Origin: Roseicyclus sp041163945
GTDB lineage: Bacteria > Pseudomonadota > Alphaproteobacteria > Rhodobacterales > Rhodobacteraceae
DNA length: 8,566 bases
Direction of reading: 5' to 3'
Assembly (NCBI GenBank): GCA_041163945.1
Contig: JBEAQJ010000125.1
Coordinates: forward strand, 1 to 8,566
Shown: positions 8,033 to 8,566 of the stretch, piece by piece
How positions within the stretch are numbered: position 1 is the stretch's first letter
How the letters are laid out: each line of letters begins with the position of its first letter
Position numbers and translations under genes: made by a program
The notes under the pieces: model-generated
Databases searched by the model: none
Told to the model about the DNA's origin: nothing
Seen by the model: the letters and a program-made list of their open reading frames with translations, nothing else

Positions 8033-8151
8033 CTGATGAGCCGTCCTATTCCAGCAGGGGCGACATCCTGCCATACGGGGTTTACAGCATCCCGGGACTA
8101 TGGCAGAGGACCGCATCCTGCGATACCGAAGACTTATTTCAAGGGGGTTTC
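8033..8151. promoter_or_regulatory. Divergent intergenic region with imperfect direct repeat
   Basis: These 119 bp lie between the start of the minus-strand metallopeptidase gene and the plus-strand FYDLN gene, so promoters for both should be here. I could not identify a convincing -35/-10 pair on either strand. The region contains an imperfect 15-bp direct repeat, CATCCTGCCATACGG (8064-8078) and CATCCTGCGATACCG (8114-8128), matching at 13 of 15 positions and offset by exactly 50 bp. The FYDLN gene has a strong purine-rich ribosome binding site, AAGGGGG (8141-8147). The repeats could be regulator sites, but this is unproven. Confidence 0.4.
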
Positions 8152-8493
8152 ATGCCGAAAGAGGAATGGGGCGTCAAACGTGTTTGTCCCAGCACCGGCA
8201 AACGGTTCTACGACCTGAACCGCAAGCCGATCATCAGCCCCTACACCGGCGAGGTGGTCGAGATCGACACCGCCAAGGCGGGTCGCAGCCTTGTGGCTGG
8301 AAAGGCCGACAAGAAGGTCGTGAAAGAGGCGGTTCTGGATGATGATGATCTGGTGCTCGACGACGATCTCGACCTCGACGCCGATGAGGCCGATGTCGAA
8401 CTGGATGATGATGTTCTGGACGAAGACGACGACGGCGATACCGTTGCGCTCGACGACCTGACCGATGTCGCCGGCCCGGGCGACGATGACTGA
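8152..8493 (+). CDS. FYDLN-type acidic protein of unknown function (TIGR02300 / FYDLN_acid family)
   Basis: This 113-aa protein matches the FYDLN_acid family, which is widespread in alphaproteobacteria and has no known function. The N-terminal motif KRFYDLNRKPIISPYTGE (FYDLN at 19-23) is followed by a low-complexity tail. From residue 61 to the end the sequence is about half Asp/Glu, with runs such as DDDD and DEDDD. Family members sometimes carry a CxxC pair on each side of FYDLN, a likely zinc ribbon. Here the positions read CPST (C12-T15) and SPYT (S29-T32), so only one cysteine remains. The ATG at 8152 is chosen because AAGGGGG lies 4 nt upstream and the protein starts as the family does (MPKEEWGVKR). 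The open frame extends upstream to 7948 but runs antisense through the metallopeptidase gene. The product is probably cytoplasmic, with no signal peptide or membrane segment. Confidence 0.9.
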   Translation: MPKEEWGVKRVCPSTGKRFYDLNRKPIISPYTGEVVEIDTAKAGRSLVAGKADKKVVKEAVLDDDDLVLDDDLDLDADEADVELDDDVLDEDDDGDTVALDDLTDVAGPGDDD

Positions 8494-8498
8494 CAAGC

Positions 8499-8564
8499 TG
8501 CGAGGGCGGTGACACAAGGACGGAAAATCACGATTTTCCCCTTGCACCGATGGCCGCCCTCGCA
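8499..8564 (+). repeat. Nested inverted repeat after the FYDLN gene
   Basis: The outer arms TGCGAGGGCGG (8499-8509) and CCGCCCTCGCA (8554-8564) are perfectly complementary over 11 bp. Inside them, CAAGG (8515-8519) pairs with CCTTG (8540-8544), and GGAAAAT (8522-8528) pairs with ATTTTCC (8533-8539) around a CACG loop. The structure begins 5 nt after the stop codon, so it may terminate or protect the FYDLN transcript. No T-run is visible before the window ends. The A/T-rich inner stem stands out in this GC-rich region. Confidence 0.6.
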
Positions 8565-8566
8565 TA
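8542..8566 (+). promoter_or_regulatory. Possible sigma-70 type promoter, cut by the window edge
   Basis: TTGCAC (8542-8547) could be a -35 element. A 17-bp spacer would place the first bases of a -10 element at 8565-8566, where the sequence reads TA before it ends. From memory, related genomes often have a tRNA gene and then aroA-cmk-rpsA after the FYDLN gene, which would fit a promoter here. Only two bases of the -10 are visible, so the call is weak. Confidence 0.3.

Noticed and set aside
8033..8116. N-terminal extension of the metallopeptidase to an ATG at 8116 (267 aa) or 8074 (253 aa)
   Set aside because: The added peptide contains four Cys and does not resemble the family; it would occupy most of the divergent promoter region. 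The GTG at 8032 fits the usual length better.
8494..8566. A tRNA gene at the right edge
   Set aside because: The complementary arms do not fit a cloverleaf; there is no anticodon arm or GTTC-type T-loop. If a tRNA follows, it starts outside the window.

Overview
This window is chromosomal DNA from an alphaproteobacterium, most likely of the Rhodobacterales (Rhodobacteraceae/Paracoccaceae). The clues are the high-GC, strongly GC3-biased coding sequence, the sucD-sucA-sucB-(MAPEG)-lpd gene order, a FYDLN acidic protein, and an intergenic C/G-rich repeat containing 'CGGGAGTATTTGG' on the minus strand, which I recall as frequent in this group. The species cannot be told from the sequence alone.

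Positions 1-6524 (+ strand) are the distal part of a TCA-cycle operon. It holds the 3' end of sucD (succinyl-CoA synthetase alpha), then sucA (2-oxoglutarate dehydrogenase E1), sucB (E2, with two tandem lipoyl domains), a small four-helix MAPEG-family membrane protein, and lpdA (dihydrolipoyl dehydrogenase, E3). E1, E2 and E3 form the 2-oxoglutarate dehydrogenase complex. Its product, succinyl-CoA, is the substrate of the enzyme encoded just upstream. The MAPEG gene is the outsider: it splits the E2 and E3 genes and follows a strong CUUG-loop hairpin.

Positions 6525-6659 are a gene-free convergent region with two GC-rich hairpins, probably a two-way transcription end. Positions 6660-8032 (- strand) are a two-gene unit. 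A YgjP-like (SprT-type) zinc metallopeptidase gene overlaps, at TGATG, a GntR/FCD regulator whose metal-binding residues look altered. A 119-bp divergent region (8033-8151) with an imperfect 15-bp direct repeat separates this pair from a + strand gene for a FYDLN-type acidic protein (8152-8493). The window ends in a nested inverted repeat that overlaps a possible promoter pointing out of the window.

Most of this is well-conserved core metabolism. I found no convincing new defence, mobile or CRISPR-type system. The points most worth a second look are the MAPEG gene inside the complex operon, the two nearly identical lipoyl domains, the altered FCD ligand set, the degenerate zinc-ribbon region of the FYDLN protein, and the structured region at the right edge.
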